Under the pieces are notes generated by a model. It was not told where the DNA came from. It searched no databases and was given only the letters and a program-made list of their open reading frames with translations. Shown here in pieces: positions 24,658-33,434 of a stretch of DNA of 64,000 nucleotides. The position numbers were made by a program, and so were the translations under genes. Each line of letters starts with the position of its first letter. Position 1 is the first letter of the stretch. The DNA is from JANNYA01 sp031422315 (GTDB lineage: Bacteria; Pseudomonadota; Gammaproteobacteria; Xanthomonadales; SZUA-5), in assembly GCA_031422315.1 (NCBI GenBank), contig JANOQN010000026.1, forward strand, positions 1 to 64,000, read 5' to 3'.

Positions 24658-26685
24658 ATGTTTCAATGTCTACTGATCGCCAATCGCGGCGAAATTGCCT
24701 GCAGAATCATCCGCACCTGCCAGCGTTTGGGCATCAAAACCGTGGCGGTGTACTCCGATGCCGATGCCAACGCGCTGCACGTCAAAAATGCCGACCAAGC
24801 CGTGCACATCGGCGGCTCTAGGCCGGGTGATAGCTATTTGTTGGGCGATCGCATTATCGCAGCGGCGAAACACTGCGGCGCGCAAGCGATTCACCCGGGT
24901 TTTGGGTTTTTGAGCGAAAACGCCGATTTTGCTGATGCGGTTGAGCAGGCAGGGCTGATTTTCATCGGTCCGCGCTCGGCTAGCATGCGCAAAATGGGCA
25001 GCAAAGCAGGTGCAAAAACGCTGATGCAGGCCGCCAATGTGCCAGTGGTGCCGGGCTATGAAGGCGCTGAGCAAGATTTGGCTACGCTGCGCCAACATGC
25101 GGAGAAAATTGGCTTTCCGCTGATGATTAAAGCCGCGCACGGCGGTGGCGGTAAGGGCATGCGGATCGTACACGCGCTGGCTGATTTTGACGCCGCGTTG
25201 GAATCGTGCCAGCGCGAAGCCAAGAACGCTTTTGGGCGTGATCGCGTGCTGTTGGAGCGCTACATCGAAACCCCGCGCCATATCGAAATCCAAATATTTG
25301 GCGATCAAAGCGGTCAAGTGTTGCATTTGAACGAGCGCGAATGTTCAGTGCAGCGGCGCTATCAAAAAATCATCGAAGAAAGCCCAGCGCCACTGCTAAC
25401 GCCGGAGCTGCGCGCACAAATGGGCGCGGCGGCGGTCAAGGCGGGTTTGGCGATTGACTACCTCGGCGCGGGCACGGTCGAATTTATTATGGGCCCCGAT
25501 CGACAGTTCTACTTTATGGAGATCAACACGCGCCTGCAGGTTGAACACCCGGTTACCGAGGCTTGCTTGGATCTCGATTTGGTCGAATGGCAGCTGCGCG
25601 TGGCAAGCGGACAGCCGCTACCCTGGCAGCAAAGCGAATTGATCGGCAAAGGCCACGCGATTGAAGTGCGTATTTACGCGGAAGATCCGGAAAACCAGTT
25701 CTTGCCTGCCAGCGGCACGCTTGAGCGGCTACGCTTTCCGGAACAAGGTGCGGCGCGCATTGATTCCGGCGTTACCGAAGGCGATCTGGTCAGCGTTTTT
25801 TATGATCCGATGATTGCCAAACTCATTGTGCACGCGCCTGATCGCGCGCAGGCGACGGCCAAGCTGACGCACGCGCTGCAAGCAAGCTGCATTGGCGGCA
25901 TCAAATCGAACATCGATTTTCTAGAAGTGCTTATCCGGCATCCAGATTTTATTGACGCCAAGATTGACACCGGCTATTTAGATCGCAAGCTTGCCAATAT
26001 TTATGCACCCGCGCTGGAATTGCCAGCAGAGGTGCTGGCTGCAGCCTGTGTTTTCGAGCTACAGCAGCTCGAATACCAATCGCAATTCCGCGCCAGTTTA
26101 AGCGTTGATCCTTTCAATCCGTGGGCACAAAGCGATGGCTTTAGGATTGCGCATCAAGGCAAGCGCGCGCTCGCCTTTGAGTATCGCGGCGAGCGCATTG
26201 AAGTCAGCGCGCACGGTTTCGCGGTGCGCTATCAGCTCGATTTTAATCTGCACGGAAAGCCACAACAGCTGCAGATTACCGACGCTCGGTTGGACAAAAA
26301 TGGCGAGCGCCTAAGCTTAAAAATAAACCAGCACGCGCGTATTTTTGACGTGCGCGAGCTGCAATCCCTGCGCAAGCAAGATAGCGGCCAGCTAGAAATA
26401 CACGATGGTACGCGCCGCTACACGCTGGCCCGAAAACCCGCATTTGAGCCCGCAATCCAAGCCGAAGTGGCGACAGATCGCATTAAAGCGCCAATGCCAG
26501 GCCGCATTGTGGCCGTCAAAGTGGCGCTGGATCAGGAAATCACTTTAGGCCAAGAGCTGCTGGTGATGGAAGCGATGAAAATGGAGCTATCCTTGAAGGC
26601 GCCGATGGCCGGAAAAATTGCCGAACTGCGCGTTAACGTCGGAGATTTTGTTGAGGCAGACGCGATTTTACTGCGGCTAAGTTAA
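24658..26685 (+). CDS. Biotin-dependent acyl-CoA carboxylase alpha subunit
   Basis: A 675-residue biotin carboxylase plus carrier protein, as in acetyl/propionyl/3-methylcrotonyl-CoA carboxylase alpha subunits. The biotin carboxylase part starts CLLIANRGEIACRIIRTCQRLG, with ATP-grasp loop KAAHGGGGKGMRIV (about 159-172) and the catalytic segment FYFMEINTRLQVEHPVTE. The C-terminal biotinyl domain has EAMKMELSLKAPMAGKI with the modified Lys. The size fits MccA/LiuD, so leucine catabolism is a fair guess, but no carboxyltransferase beta subunit is beside it. A BtuF-like gene overlaps its stop. Confidence 0.93.
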   Translation: MFQCLLIANRGEIACRIIRTCQRLGIKTVAVYSDADANALHVKNADQAVHIGGSRPGDSYLLGDRIIAAAKHCGAQAIHPGFGFLSENADFADAVEQAGLIFIGPRSASMRKMGSKAGAKTLMQAANVPVVPGYEGAEQDLATLRQHAEKIGFPLMIKAAHGGGGKGMRIVHALADFDAALESCQREAKNAFGRDRVLLERYIETPRHIEIQIFGDQSGQVLHLNERECSVQRRYQKIIEESPAPLLTPELRAQMGAAAVKAGLAIDYLGAGTVEFIMGPDRQFYFMEINTRLQVEHPVTEACLDLDLVEWQLRVASGQPLPWQQSELIGKGHAIEVRIYAEDPENQFLPASGTLERLRFPEQGAARIDSGVTEGDLVSVFYDPMIAKLIVHAPDRAQATAKLTHALQASCIGGIKSNIDFLEVLIRHPDFIDAKIDTGYLDRKLANIYAPALELPAEVLAAACVFELQQLEYQSQFRASLSVDPFNPWAQSDGFRIAHQGKRALAFEYRGERIEVSAHGFAVRYQLDFNLHGKPQQLQITDARLDKNGERLSLKINQHARIFDVRELQSLRKQDSGQLEIHDGTRRYTLARKPAFEPAIQAEVATDRIKAPMPGRIVAVKVALDQEITLGQELLVMEAMKMELSLKAPMAGKIAELRVNVGDFVEADAILLRLS

Positions 26686-27479
26686 TGCTGTTGGATCGCT
26701 TCCCCAAGCGCATCGTTTGCCTAACAGAAGAGCCGACCGAAGTACTGTACGCACTCGGGCAGCAGCATCGCATTGTCGGCATTTCCGGCTTTACCGTGCG
26801 GCCTCCACAGGCGCGTAAAGAAAAGCCGAAGGTCAGCGCATTTTTAAGCGCAAAAATTGACGCGATTTTGGCGCTCAAGCCCGATTTAGTGATTGGCTTT
26901 TCCGACATTCAAGCCGATATCGCGCGCACCTTGATTGCCGCCGGCGTAAACGTATGGGTTAGCAATCATCGTTCGGTGGAAGGTATTTTCGATTACTGCC
27001 TACAGCTTGCCTGTTTGGTTGGCGCTAGGGCGGAAGGCGAAGTTTTACTCGCGCAAATGCAACAGCAGGTTGATCTTGCAATGGCCGCTGCTGCCAAGCT
27101 CACACGTCGTCCACGCGTATATTTTGAAGAATGGGACGAGCCGCGCATCAGCGCAATCCAATGGGTAGCCGAGCTCATTCGTATTGCCGGTGGTGATGAT
27201 CTATTCCCCGATCGGGCGCAAGCCAGCTTAGCCAAAGATCGAATCTTGCCGGATGATTCCGAAATTATTGCGCGCGATCCAGAGCTGATTTTAGGCTCCT
27301 GGTGTGGCAAAAAATTTCGCCCAGAACAGGTTGTTGCAAGGCCCGGCATGGCGGGTGTTTCGGCGGTGCGCAACGGCCAGCTATTTGAAGTCAAATCACC
27401 GATTATTTTGCAGCCTGGGCCTGCGGCCATTTTGGCGGGCTTGCCGGAGTTGAGTCGGCGAGTTTGCTCGGTAGGTTAA
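26685..27479 (+). CDS. BtuF-like cobalamin/periplasmic-binding-fold protein
   Basis: A 264-residue class III substrate-binding fold protein. It begins RIVCLTEEPTEVLYALGQQHRIVGIS, then DAILALKPDLVIGFSDIQADI and a second lobe with PRVYFEEWDEPRISAIQWVAELIRIAGGDDLF, the pattern of BtuF and related corrinoid-binding proteins. No signal peptide is present, which is typical of a cytoplasmic 'cobalamin-binding protein' subgroup and unlike true BtuF. The ATG overlaps the carboxylase TAA. No BtuC or BtuD gene is near. Confidence 0.85.
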   Translation: MLLDRFPKRIVCLTEEPTEVLYALGQQHRIVGISGFTVRPPQARKEKPKVSAFLSAKIDAILALKPDLVIGFSDIQADIARTLIAAGVNVWVSNHRSVEGIFDYCLQLACLVGARAEGEVLLAQMQQQVDLAMAAAAKLTRRPRVYFEEWDEPRISAIQWVAELIRIAGGDDLFPDRAQASLAKDRILPDDSEIIARDPELILGSWCGKKFRPEQVVARPGMAGVSAVRNGQLFEVKSPIILQPGPAAILAGLPELSRRVCSVG

Positions 27480-27540
27480 GTGGCTTTGACACCAGGTATG
27501 CCAATTTACTGTTTGCCATATTGCTTTGGAGATCAAAAAC

Positions 27541-27600
27541 GTTATCTAAGTTATCTAAGTTAATAAAACTAACTATAATCGCATAACTTAGCTATACTTT
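27541..27600 (+). promoter_or_regulatory. Promoter with repeated CTAAGTTA operator-like sites
   Basis: The AT-rich leader of the AAA-ATPase gene has two direct copies of GTTATCTAA (27541-27549, 27550-27558). These give CTAAGTTA at 27546-27553 and 27555-27562, and the inverted copy TAACTTAG lies at 27584-27591. A perfect -10 hexamer TATAAT (27574-27579) lies between the direct and inverted sites. The arrangement looks like a repressor or activator site, perhaps autoregulatory. Confidence 0.5.
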
Positions 27601-27604
27601 ACCT

Positions 27605-28777
27605 ATGAACCCGAGAAAAAACCCCTACGCGCCTGGCGCTGGAACGCTTCCGCCTATGCTGGCAGGACGCGACAAAGTCATTGAAAAGTCAGCCATTGCG
27701 TTGGACCGCATTCGTGCTGGGCTTTCCGCGCGCAGCGTTTTACTGATCGGGCTGCGTGGCGTTGGAAAAACCGTACTTTTGAACCGAATTCGGCAAAATG
27801 CAGAATCTGAAGGCATGCACGTCGTGTTTGTTGAAGCGCCGGAAAAACGTTCTTTGCCCGCGTTGCTGGCGCCCAAACTTCGCGCGGAACTTATTGCGCT
27901 TGATCGCATGCACGCTGCAAGTGCACTTACTCAAAAGGCATTGCGCGCACTGGGCGGGTTTGTCGGTGCAATGAAGCTAAAGTTCTCCGATATTGAGTTC
28001 GGTGTCGATCTAGGGCGAGAAGAAGGCGTTGCTGACAGCGGCGATCTTGATGCGGATCTGAGCAGCCTATTTGTGACGGTCGGCGAGGCCGCGCGTGAGC
28101 GTAAAACAGCTTTTGTTTTGCTCATAGATGAGCTGCAGTACGTAGAAGAGCGGCAGTTGCAATCACTGATTACCGCGCTACACAAATGCGCACAGCTCGC
28201 GCTGCCATTTACTTTGATCGGTGCAGGTTTGCCGCAGTTAGTCGCGCAAATGGGTAGTGCAAAATCCTATGCTGAGCGGCTGTTTGAGTTCCCATCAATC
28301 GGCGCATTGAACATTGAAGAAGCGACGCTTGCATTGGTAGAACCGGCCCAACAGGCCGATGTGGAGTTCGAAAATGCAGCGCTTGATGAAATTTTCCTGC
28401 AAACGGCGGGGTATCCGTACTTTTTGCAGGAATGGGGCAAACACGCCTGGGATGTTGCGCTGCAATCGCCGATTAGCCGTGCCGACGTGCAAATCGCCAA
28501 CAGCATCGCACTTGCGGAGTTAGACGCATCGTTTTTCAGGGTTCGCTTTGATCGGGTAACGCCGAGTGAGCGCCGCTATTTGCGGGCAATGGCAGAACTT
28601 GGGCCTGGCCCCTATCGAAGCGGTGACGTTGCGTTAAAGCTAGATCGCGCGGTAAACCAAGTCGCGCCGGTGCGCGCCTCGCTGATCCGCAAAGGCATGG
28701 TTTACAGCCCCGAGCATGGCGATGTGCAATTTACCGTGCCGCTTTTTGACGCGTTTATGCGTAGAAAAGTGCCGTGA
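27605..28777 (+). CDS. AAA family ATPase with C-terminal winged helix
   Basis: A 390-residue P-loop ATPase. Walker A is GLRGVGKTVLLNRI (about 49-62), Walker B is AFVLLIDELQYVEE (about 168-181), and there is a sensor-like FTLIGAGLPQL. The C-terminal 90 residues (FDRVTPSERRYLRAMAELG ... VRASLIRKGMVYSP) resemble a winged helix, as in archaeal/STAND-like AAA_16 ATPases. The gene stands alone behind its own operator-rich promoter, and no effector gene adjoins it. Related stand-alone ATPases occur in mobile or defence contexts, but nothing here shows such a role. Confidence 0.85.
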   Translation: MNPRKNPYAPGAGTLPPMLAGRDKVIEKSAIALDRIRAGLSARSVLLIGLRGVGKTVLLNRIRQNAESEGMHVVFVEAPEKRSLPALLAPKLRAELIALDRMHAASALTQKALRALGGFVGAMKLKFSDIEFGVDLGREEGVADSGDLDADLSSLFVTVGEAARERKTAFVLLIDELQYVEERQLQSLITALHKCAQLALPFTLIGAGLPQLVAQMGSAKSYAERLFEFPSIGALNIEEATLALVEPAQQADVEFENAALDEIFLQTAGYPYFLQEWGKHAWDVALQSPISRADVQIANSIALAELDASFFRVRFDRVTPSERRYLRAMAELGPGPYRSGDVALKLDRAVNQVAPVRASLIRKGMVYSPEHGDVQFTVPLFDAFMRRKVP

Positions 28778-28834
28778 ATAGATCCGCGAATGGATCATGT
28801 TGATTTCGGGGATTCGGCTTTAGAACAACACGCC

Positions 28835-29395
28835 CTAAATACGCCGTAGCGCCCAACCACCCAATCCCAGCATCAGTAAGCTCATTAGGCTGTAGCTCAA
28901 CGGGGAAAGCGGCACAGAAACAATCGGCTCAGGTAAGATTTCAACACTGACCTGATCTTGGTCATTGCTTGGGTTGGGGTCTGTTGCAATGTTGAAGGGG
29001 TGGAATACCTTTGCACGTAGTCGAACGGGATTGCGAGAGGAGCTTTCCGCTCTCAAGCCCTGCTCGCAAATGATCGTTTGCTGCGGAAGGATCACAGGCG
29101 TTTCAAAACATTGGCCGCTTAGACACACATCACAATTTGTTATGGGTCCAGACGACGTTATTAAATCAAATGGCGGCACGTTCGGTGGGATCGATTGAAT
29201 GGGTTCAACAATTGCGTAAGTAAAAAATTGGGTTGAATGATTGGTAACTATCATTCGTAATTTGAACTGCTGGCCAATTCGATACGGCGGCGGTGGAACA
29301 AGCTCGGCACGGTAGCTTAGATCAATGCCTGGCATTGCTTGAGCGCTTGCACTTGAAGCGAAAACGATAAGTAAGATCAAAAATATCGCACGCAA
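28835..29395 (-). CDS. Secreted protein with IPTL-like CTERM sorting tail (copy 2)
   Basis: A 186-residue exported protein: signal peptide (MRAIFLILLIVFASSASAQA), then a DUF11-like beta domain with YRAELVPPPPYRIGQQFKLRMIVTNHST, four Cys, and DPNPSNDQDQVSVEILPEP. It ends in VPLSPLSYSLMSLLMLGLGG plus WALRRI, a short motif, hydrophobic helix and basic end, as in IPTL-CTERM proteins sorted by exosortase-type enzymes. Start is TTG 29395, two bases after the stop of its paralogue, so the pair is coupled. The two share most of their length and arose by tandem duplication. Confidence 0.72.
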   Translation of the reverse strand: MRAIFLILLIVFASSASAQAMPGIDLSYRAELVPPPPYRIGQQFKLRMIVTNHSTQFFTYAIVEPIQSIPPNVPPFDLITSSGPITNCDVCLSGQCFETPVILPQQTIICEQGLRAESSSRNPVRLRAKVFHPFNIATDPNPSNDQDQVSVEILPEPIVSVPLSPLSYSLMSLLMLGLGGWALRRI

Positions 29396-29396
29396 T

Positions 29397-29981
29397 TCAG
29401 ATTTTTCGCGCCGCTAAAAAGCCAGCGCCTATCATTAGCAAACTCATCAATCCATAGCTCCAAGCACTCAAAGGCACGGAAACTATCGGCTCAGGTAATA
29501 TTTCAAAACTGACCTGATCTTCGTTATTGCTGGGGTTAGGATCGGTAGCGATATTGAAGGCGTGGAAAACCGTTGAGCGTTGCCGCGCAGGGTTGCGAAC
29601 AGAATTCACCGCCACATACCTACTCTCACAGACTGCTGATTGTTGGGGACCAATTTCCGGCGTTTCAAGACAAACTTCACTCAAACAAACATTGCACCCT
29701 GAGAAACCACTTGTTGGGTTAAATCCATCAAACGGTAGTGTGTTGGGTGGAATGGGCGTAACCGCTTTGATAATGGCATAGGTAAAGTATTGGGTTGAGT
29801 GGTTGGTCACGATCTGCCGAAACGTAAAGTGCTGCCCAATTCGATAAGGCGGCGGTGGAACAAGCTCGGCACGGTAACTTAGATCAATGCTTGGCACTGC
29901 CTGAGCGCTTACGATTGAATTGACACAAAAGCATAATATTACAGAAATATAAAATAATTGCGCGCGTTTACACAAATTCAT
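29397..29981 (-). CDS. Secreted protein with IPTL-like CTERM sorting tail (copy 1)
   Basis: A 194-residue paralogue of the next gene. It has a signal peptide ending near VSAQA, the same YRAELVPPPPYRIGQHF block, TNHSTQYFTYAIIKA, two CxxC-like pairs (GCNVCLSEVC), and the tail VPLSAWSYGLMSLLMIGAGF then LAARKI. The beta domain resembles DUF11-type adhesion/surface modules. It is first in the two-gene unit and divergent from an S8 protease across 75 bp. The function is unknown; cell-surface or secreted display is likely from the two end signals. Confidence 0.75.
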   Translation of the reverse strand: MNLCKRAQLFYISVILCFCVNSIVSAQAVPSIDLSYRAELVPPPPYRIGQHFTFRQIVTNHSTQYFTYAIIKAVTPIPPNTLPFDGFNPTSGFSGCNVCLSEVCLETPEIGPQQSAVCESRYVAVNSVRNPARQRSTVFHAFNIATDPNPSNNEDQVSFEILPEPIVSVPLSAWSYGLMSLLMIGAGFLAARKI

Positions 29982-30056
29982 TAGGTGACTCCAACTATTG
30001 ACTGGGCGCTATGGTTGAACCGCTGAACTTTCTCAGCGACTTCAAACGAGCAATTT

Positions 30057-32228
30057 ATGACTTTTCTCAAAAATCCTGTCCATTCTCCACGATTTGTGAG
30101 GGGGGGGGCAAATCTAATTTCATTCAGTTTGGCATTAGCGTTGGGTTTAGCGCAAACCGCTTTTGCGGGGCCATTGCCGGTGAACAAAGACAAATCCACA
30201 TTCTCTAGCCAATCCCAGCAGAATTTCGCCACGCTGCGCGCCCGCGCTTTGGCGGAAGGCACCGTTCGCATTGACATTATGTTGACCCTGCCCGATAAAA
30301 ACGCGCTGCGAATGATGTCAGATATTTCTCAGCGCGAGCAAAGCTTAGCCGCCGAGGTTGCAGCCTTTGAGCTACGCTATGCGGGCTTATTTCAGGGCGC
30401 ACTTAGAAGCGCTTCGCTAACGCCGATGCTGCACGGGGCTTTCACCGCAAGCGGGCTGGATCAGCTGCTGCTGGATAGTCAAGTCAACTATTTTTCCTAC
30501 TACGGCGCATCGCAGCCTATGCTGCGGCAGGTCAATCAAGTGATGGTCAGCAGCGGCGTGCCCATGAGTTCCATTTCGGATCAAACCATTGCCATTGTTG
30601 ATTCTGGGGTGGATATTTCGCATCCAGAATTTGGTAATCGCGTGGTGGCAGGCGCTTGCTTTAGCACCGCTAGCGGCACGTTTGTTATTGGCGGCGGCGC
30701 ACTTCCTAGTTTATGTAGCACAACGGGCAATGGTCCACCCTCTAAAGGCGCGCCTTGCGCGAGCACTAATTCTCTTTTTAATGCTGCCCTTCAAAATTGC
30801 GGACATGGCACTCATGTGGCCGGGATCGCAGCGAGTAGCTCAACCACGGACCCCAATCTTAGCGGCCTTGCACCTTCCGCTAGAATTGTTTCCGTACAGA
30901 CAAAATCGCTGGCGAACAATCCAAATTTCGCGACCGAGCCAAACGTGCCTTACATAAGCGAACACAAAGATATCGATATCGTCAGCGCGCTCAATTGGGT
31001 GCATACCAACGCGATTGAGAACAATCGAAAACTCGCCGCTGTCAATATGAGTTTTGGCTATGTTCCCCTACCCTCTGAAAGCTGGGATCTTGGGATTTGC
31101 CTTGCGCACACACCTGGCTTATATCCAGCGGTATTTCCGTTAACCAATATTGGGGTGGCGGTGGTAGCGTCGGCCGGCAATCTTCGTACGGGCGGCAATG
31201 ACTTCGGCCTAAGCACACCAGCATGCGAATTGGGGGTTATTGCGGTGGCTGCCACCAATAAGCAATCGCAAGCAATGCCGTATTCAAATTTTGGATTTGC
31301 AGAACGCCTTGCAGATTTCGTTGCGCCGGGTGGTGCGAATGTTGCGGTTGGCTTTCAGACCACACCTAACCCTTGCACGGATTCAACCGATTCCAACACG
31401 CCGATTTGCGCAAGCAAGCGCGGTGGCAGCCGAGAATTGCGCTCAGGCACGTCCATGAGTGCGCCTGCGGTAGCGGGTGCGATTGCCCGCATCAGGCATC
31501 GCTTTCCGAACATCACGGGCATGCAAGCTGCGGCACTGCTTAAAGCTTCGGGCCAACCAGTCAGCAGTTTGTGGGTATCGGCGAATATTCCACAGCCCAA
31601 TTTGGAATCTGCATTTCGCCAAGCGACTCTTCCCCAAGGAATTATGGCCTCCACCGCCACCTGCGGGCAAATCAACTTAAGCTGGACAGCGCCGAGCATC
31701 ATGGTTGCCACCGAATACCGAGTCCGCTTCGCCAGCACTGCAGCGGGTTTGGAAGCTGCCACGCAAACTCCAACTATCCAAGCTGTAACGAACTTTTCGA
31801 TATCCGCGACACAGCCGCAGTTTTTTCAGGTTATTGCCAAAGATGTGACGGATGATGGGGTTTGGAGTACGGTAGGGTCGGCGGTGCCGAATTCTTGCGT
31901 ACTCAATGCGGTCACCAACTCACGCGTTTATCCTGCACCAACCAATCCGAACTGCATCAATGGGATTCAGTGGGACGCAAATGTTGGCCACTCGGGTGAC
32001 TATGAAGTTCAGGAGGCATGTGCAACCGTTACCGGTAGCATTAAGACTGGAACAATTCGCACAGTAGGACTTAATCTTTTGCCGTTTGGAACGCCATATT
32101 GCGCCACCAATGGCAGCCAGGCGACCGGAAGCGCAAACACGTTCAAAGTTCGCGCGTGTCAGGGTTTGACCTGTAGCGCTTGGTCCGCTCCTGTTTACGG
32201 CGGAACCATCGATAGATGTGTGCCATAA
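30057..32228 (+). CDS. Secreted S8 (subtilisin) family serine protease
   Basis: A 723-residue exported protease. After a signal segment (about 20-38) and a propeptide-like region (about 40-165), the catalytic domain shows Asp in TIAIVDSGVD, His in CGHGTHVAGIAA, oxyanion Asn in VVASAGN and Ser in GTSMSAPAVAGA. About 200 C-terminal residues hold fibronectin-III-like repeats (INLSWTAPSIMVATEYRVRF). Codons 15-18 lie in a run of nine G's (30100-30108), so a slip would shift the frame before the signal sequence. It is divergent from the CTERM pair, and a strong terminator follows. Confidence 0.9.
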   Translation: MTFLKNPVHSPRFVRGGANLISFSLALALGLAQTAFAGPLPVNKDKSTFSSQSQQNFATLRARALAEGTVRIDIMLTLPDKNALRMMSDISQREQSLAAEVAAFELRYAGLFQGALRSASLTPMLHGAFTASGLDQLLLDSQVNYFSYYGASQPMLRQVNQVMVSSGVPMSSISDQTIAIVDSGVDISHPEFGNRVVAGACFSTASGTFVIGGGALPSLCSTTGNGPPSKGAPCASTNSLFNAALQNCGHGTHVAGIAASSSTTDPNLSGLAPSARIVSVQTKSLANNPNFATEPNVPYISEHKDIDIVSALNWVHTNAIENNRKLAAVNMSFGYVPLPSESWDLGICLAHTPGLYPAVFPLTNIGVAVVASAGNLRTGGNDFGLSTPACELGVIAVAATNKQSQAMPYSNFGFAERLADFVAPGGANVAVGFQTTPNPCTDSTDSNTPICASKRGGSRELRSGTSMSAPAVAGAIARIRHRFPNITGMQAAALLKASGQPVSSLWVSANIPQPNLESAFRQATLPQGIMASTATCGQINLSWTAPSIMVATEYRVRFASTAAGLEAATQTPTIQAVTNFSISATQPQFFQVIAKDVTDDGVWSTVGSAVPNSCVLNAVTNSRVYPAPTNPNCINGIQWDANVGHSGDYEVQEACATVTGSIKTGTIRTVGLNLLPFGTPYCATNGSQATGSANTFKVRACQGLTCSAWSAPVYGGTIDRCVP
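30100..30108 (+). repeat. G9 homopolymer inside S8 protease 5' coding region
   Basis: Nine consecutive G's span codons 15-18 (Val-Arg-Gly-Gly-Ala). Loss or gain of one G would put the ATG 30057 frame out of register with the protease. Tracts of this kind cause phase variation by slipped-strand mispairing in other bacteria. Confidence 0.6.
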
Positions 32229-32245
32229 AGGTTAATCGGTGGTTC

Positions 32246-32286
32246 TAAAAACCACCGAGCCGCAACTGCAGCTCGGTGGTTTTTTG
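32246..32286 (+). terminator. Rho-independent terminator (bidirectional)
   Basis: Perfect 10-bp stem ACCACCGAGC (32251-32260) with GCTCGGTGGT (32271-32280), 10-nt loop, followed by a run of T's (to 32285) and preceded by A's. It lies 22 bp after the S8 protease stop. Confidence 0.9.
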
Positions 32287-32330
32287 TTTGTCGCAAAGGG
32301 CAACTCAATCGCATGTTGACACTGCGCCTG

Positions 32331-32436
32331 GGTTCCCGCCTGCGCGGGAATGACGAGGTGAATGTACATTCAATGCAACGCTAACGCCTTTAAATGACGA
32401 GGCGAATGGAAACTCAATACAACGCCAAGGCCCTTA
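32331..32436. repeat. REP-like hairpin plus 44-bp imperfect tandem repeat
   Basis: A perfect hairpin TTCCCGC (32333-32339)/GCGGGAA (32344-32350) is followed by AATGACGAGG. Two imperfect 44-bp tandem units then run 32349-32392 and 32393-32436, each containing AATGACGAGG, GAATG, CTCAAT or TTCAAT, and CAACGC. The second unit overlaps the 3' end of the DUF58 gene and encodes its last residues, so the first unit looks like a duplicate of that gene end. Confidence 0.6.
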
Positions 32437-33385
32437 AACACTTATGCAATTGCTCCGGCCCGCTGGCGCGTTGAATGTGCGTGTTCGGCAGCACCAGCTC
32501 AAATTGGCGCTGCTCGGCTTGGGCGCGTAAGCACCACGCTGCCAATCTGGAAAGCCGTGCTTCAAGTTCTAGCCCGGCGGTCGCTTCCCAGTTCAGCACA
32601 ATATCGGCATTTTTAGGCGCTTCTAATTCGCGCGTCAGTAGATGCGTGCGTTTGGCGGAGGCTTTCCAGGCCACCCGGCGTGGCGCATCGCCCGGGCGAT
32701 AGTCGCGCAGGTGTCGCAAATCTTCCTCCCCTATTTGCATGGCGTGGCCTTGGCGCTGCGATGTGCTTTCTGGCAGTGCGGGCGGATTGGCTTCCGGCGC
32801 GGGGTAAATGAGGGCGGATTGCTCAGGCCAAAGGTGCGACCACACGACGAACAGCCCAAATGGCCATTCGGTACGCACGCTGATTGGCGGCAATTCCAGC
32901 AGGCCGCGCTTTGCTGCGCGAAGCCGCAACTCAACTTCGCTGCTCGATTGCAGTTCAAAATCAACTGGCGGCGCATCATCAAAGTAAGCTTGCAAACAGG
33001 TGCGCGGCCTAGCGTCGCTTGCGGCAAAGGTGCAGCTGGCTAGTAATTCGCCACCGGCAAAAGCCGGCCCGGTGTTTACGTGGGTCAGGCTCAAGCGCAG
33101 TAAATTGCGATGTGCCACATGCACCGATAAAAACCCCAGCACGCAAAACAAAAAGCTAAACGCCAGCGCTAGGTTGTTGTTGTAATTCAGCGCGCCAAAA
33201 GCGGCAACAAATAGCGCGACTGCCAGCAGCACGCCAAAGCCGCTTGGCAGCACGTAAATGCGATTTTGCGACAGCGTAATCGGCAAGCTGCGCCCGGCGC
33301 GCTTCGCCAGCATGCGGGTAAGCTTTTGCCGCTGGCGGTTGAACCAACGCCCAGCGCCGCTCGAGCGCCACAGCCAAGTCAACAT
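32414..33385 (-). CDS. DUF58 domain protein
   Basis: A 323-residue membrane-anchored protein. Two adjacent hydrophobic helices (FGVLLAVALFVAAFGALNY and LALAFSFLFCVLGFLSV, about residues 50-90) are followed by a beta-rich domain. The DUF58 signature is at about 215-240 (HLRDYRPGDAPRRVAWKASAK), before a vWA-like fold. DUF58 proteins pair with MoxR ATPases, as here: the moxR stop lies 50 bp upstream. They are thought to act in protein complex maturation or envelope functions. An in-frame start at 33472 would overlap moxR; ATG 33385 seems better. Confidence 0.85.
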   Translation of the reverse strand: MLTWLWRSSGAGRWFNRQRQKLTRMLAKRAGRSLPITLSQNRIYVLPSGFGVLLAVALFVAAFGALNYNNNLALAFSFLFCVLGFLSVHVAHRNLLRLSLTHVNTGPAFAGGELLASCTFAASDARPRTCLQAYFDDAPPVDFELQSSSEVELRLRAAKRGLLELPPISVRTEWPFGLFVVWSHLWPEQSALIYPAPEANPPALPESTSQRQGHAMQIGEEDLRHLRDYRPGDAPRRVAWKASAKRTHLLTRELEAPKNADIVLNWEATAGLELEARLSRLAAWCLRAQAEQRQFELVLPNTHIQRASGPEQLHKCLRALALY

Positions 33386-33434
33386 GATTGATTTAATCCG
33401 CGACGCGGCGGCTTCCAGGCCAAGCTCACAAGGC

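Noticed and set aside
27541..27562. Possible CRISPR-like repeats
   Set aside because: Only two 9-bp units, with no spacers; no CRISPR array or cas gene is seen anywhere in the window.
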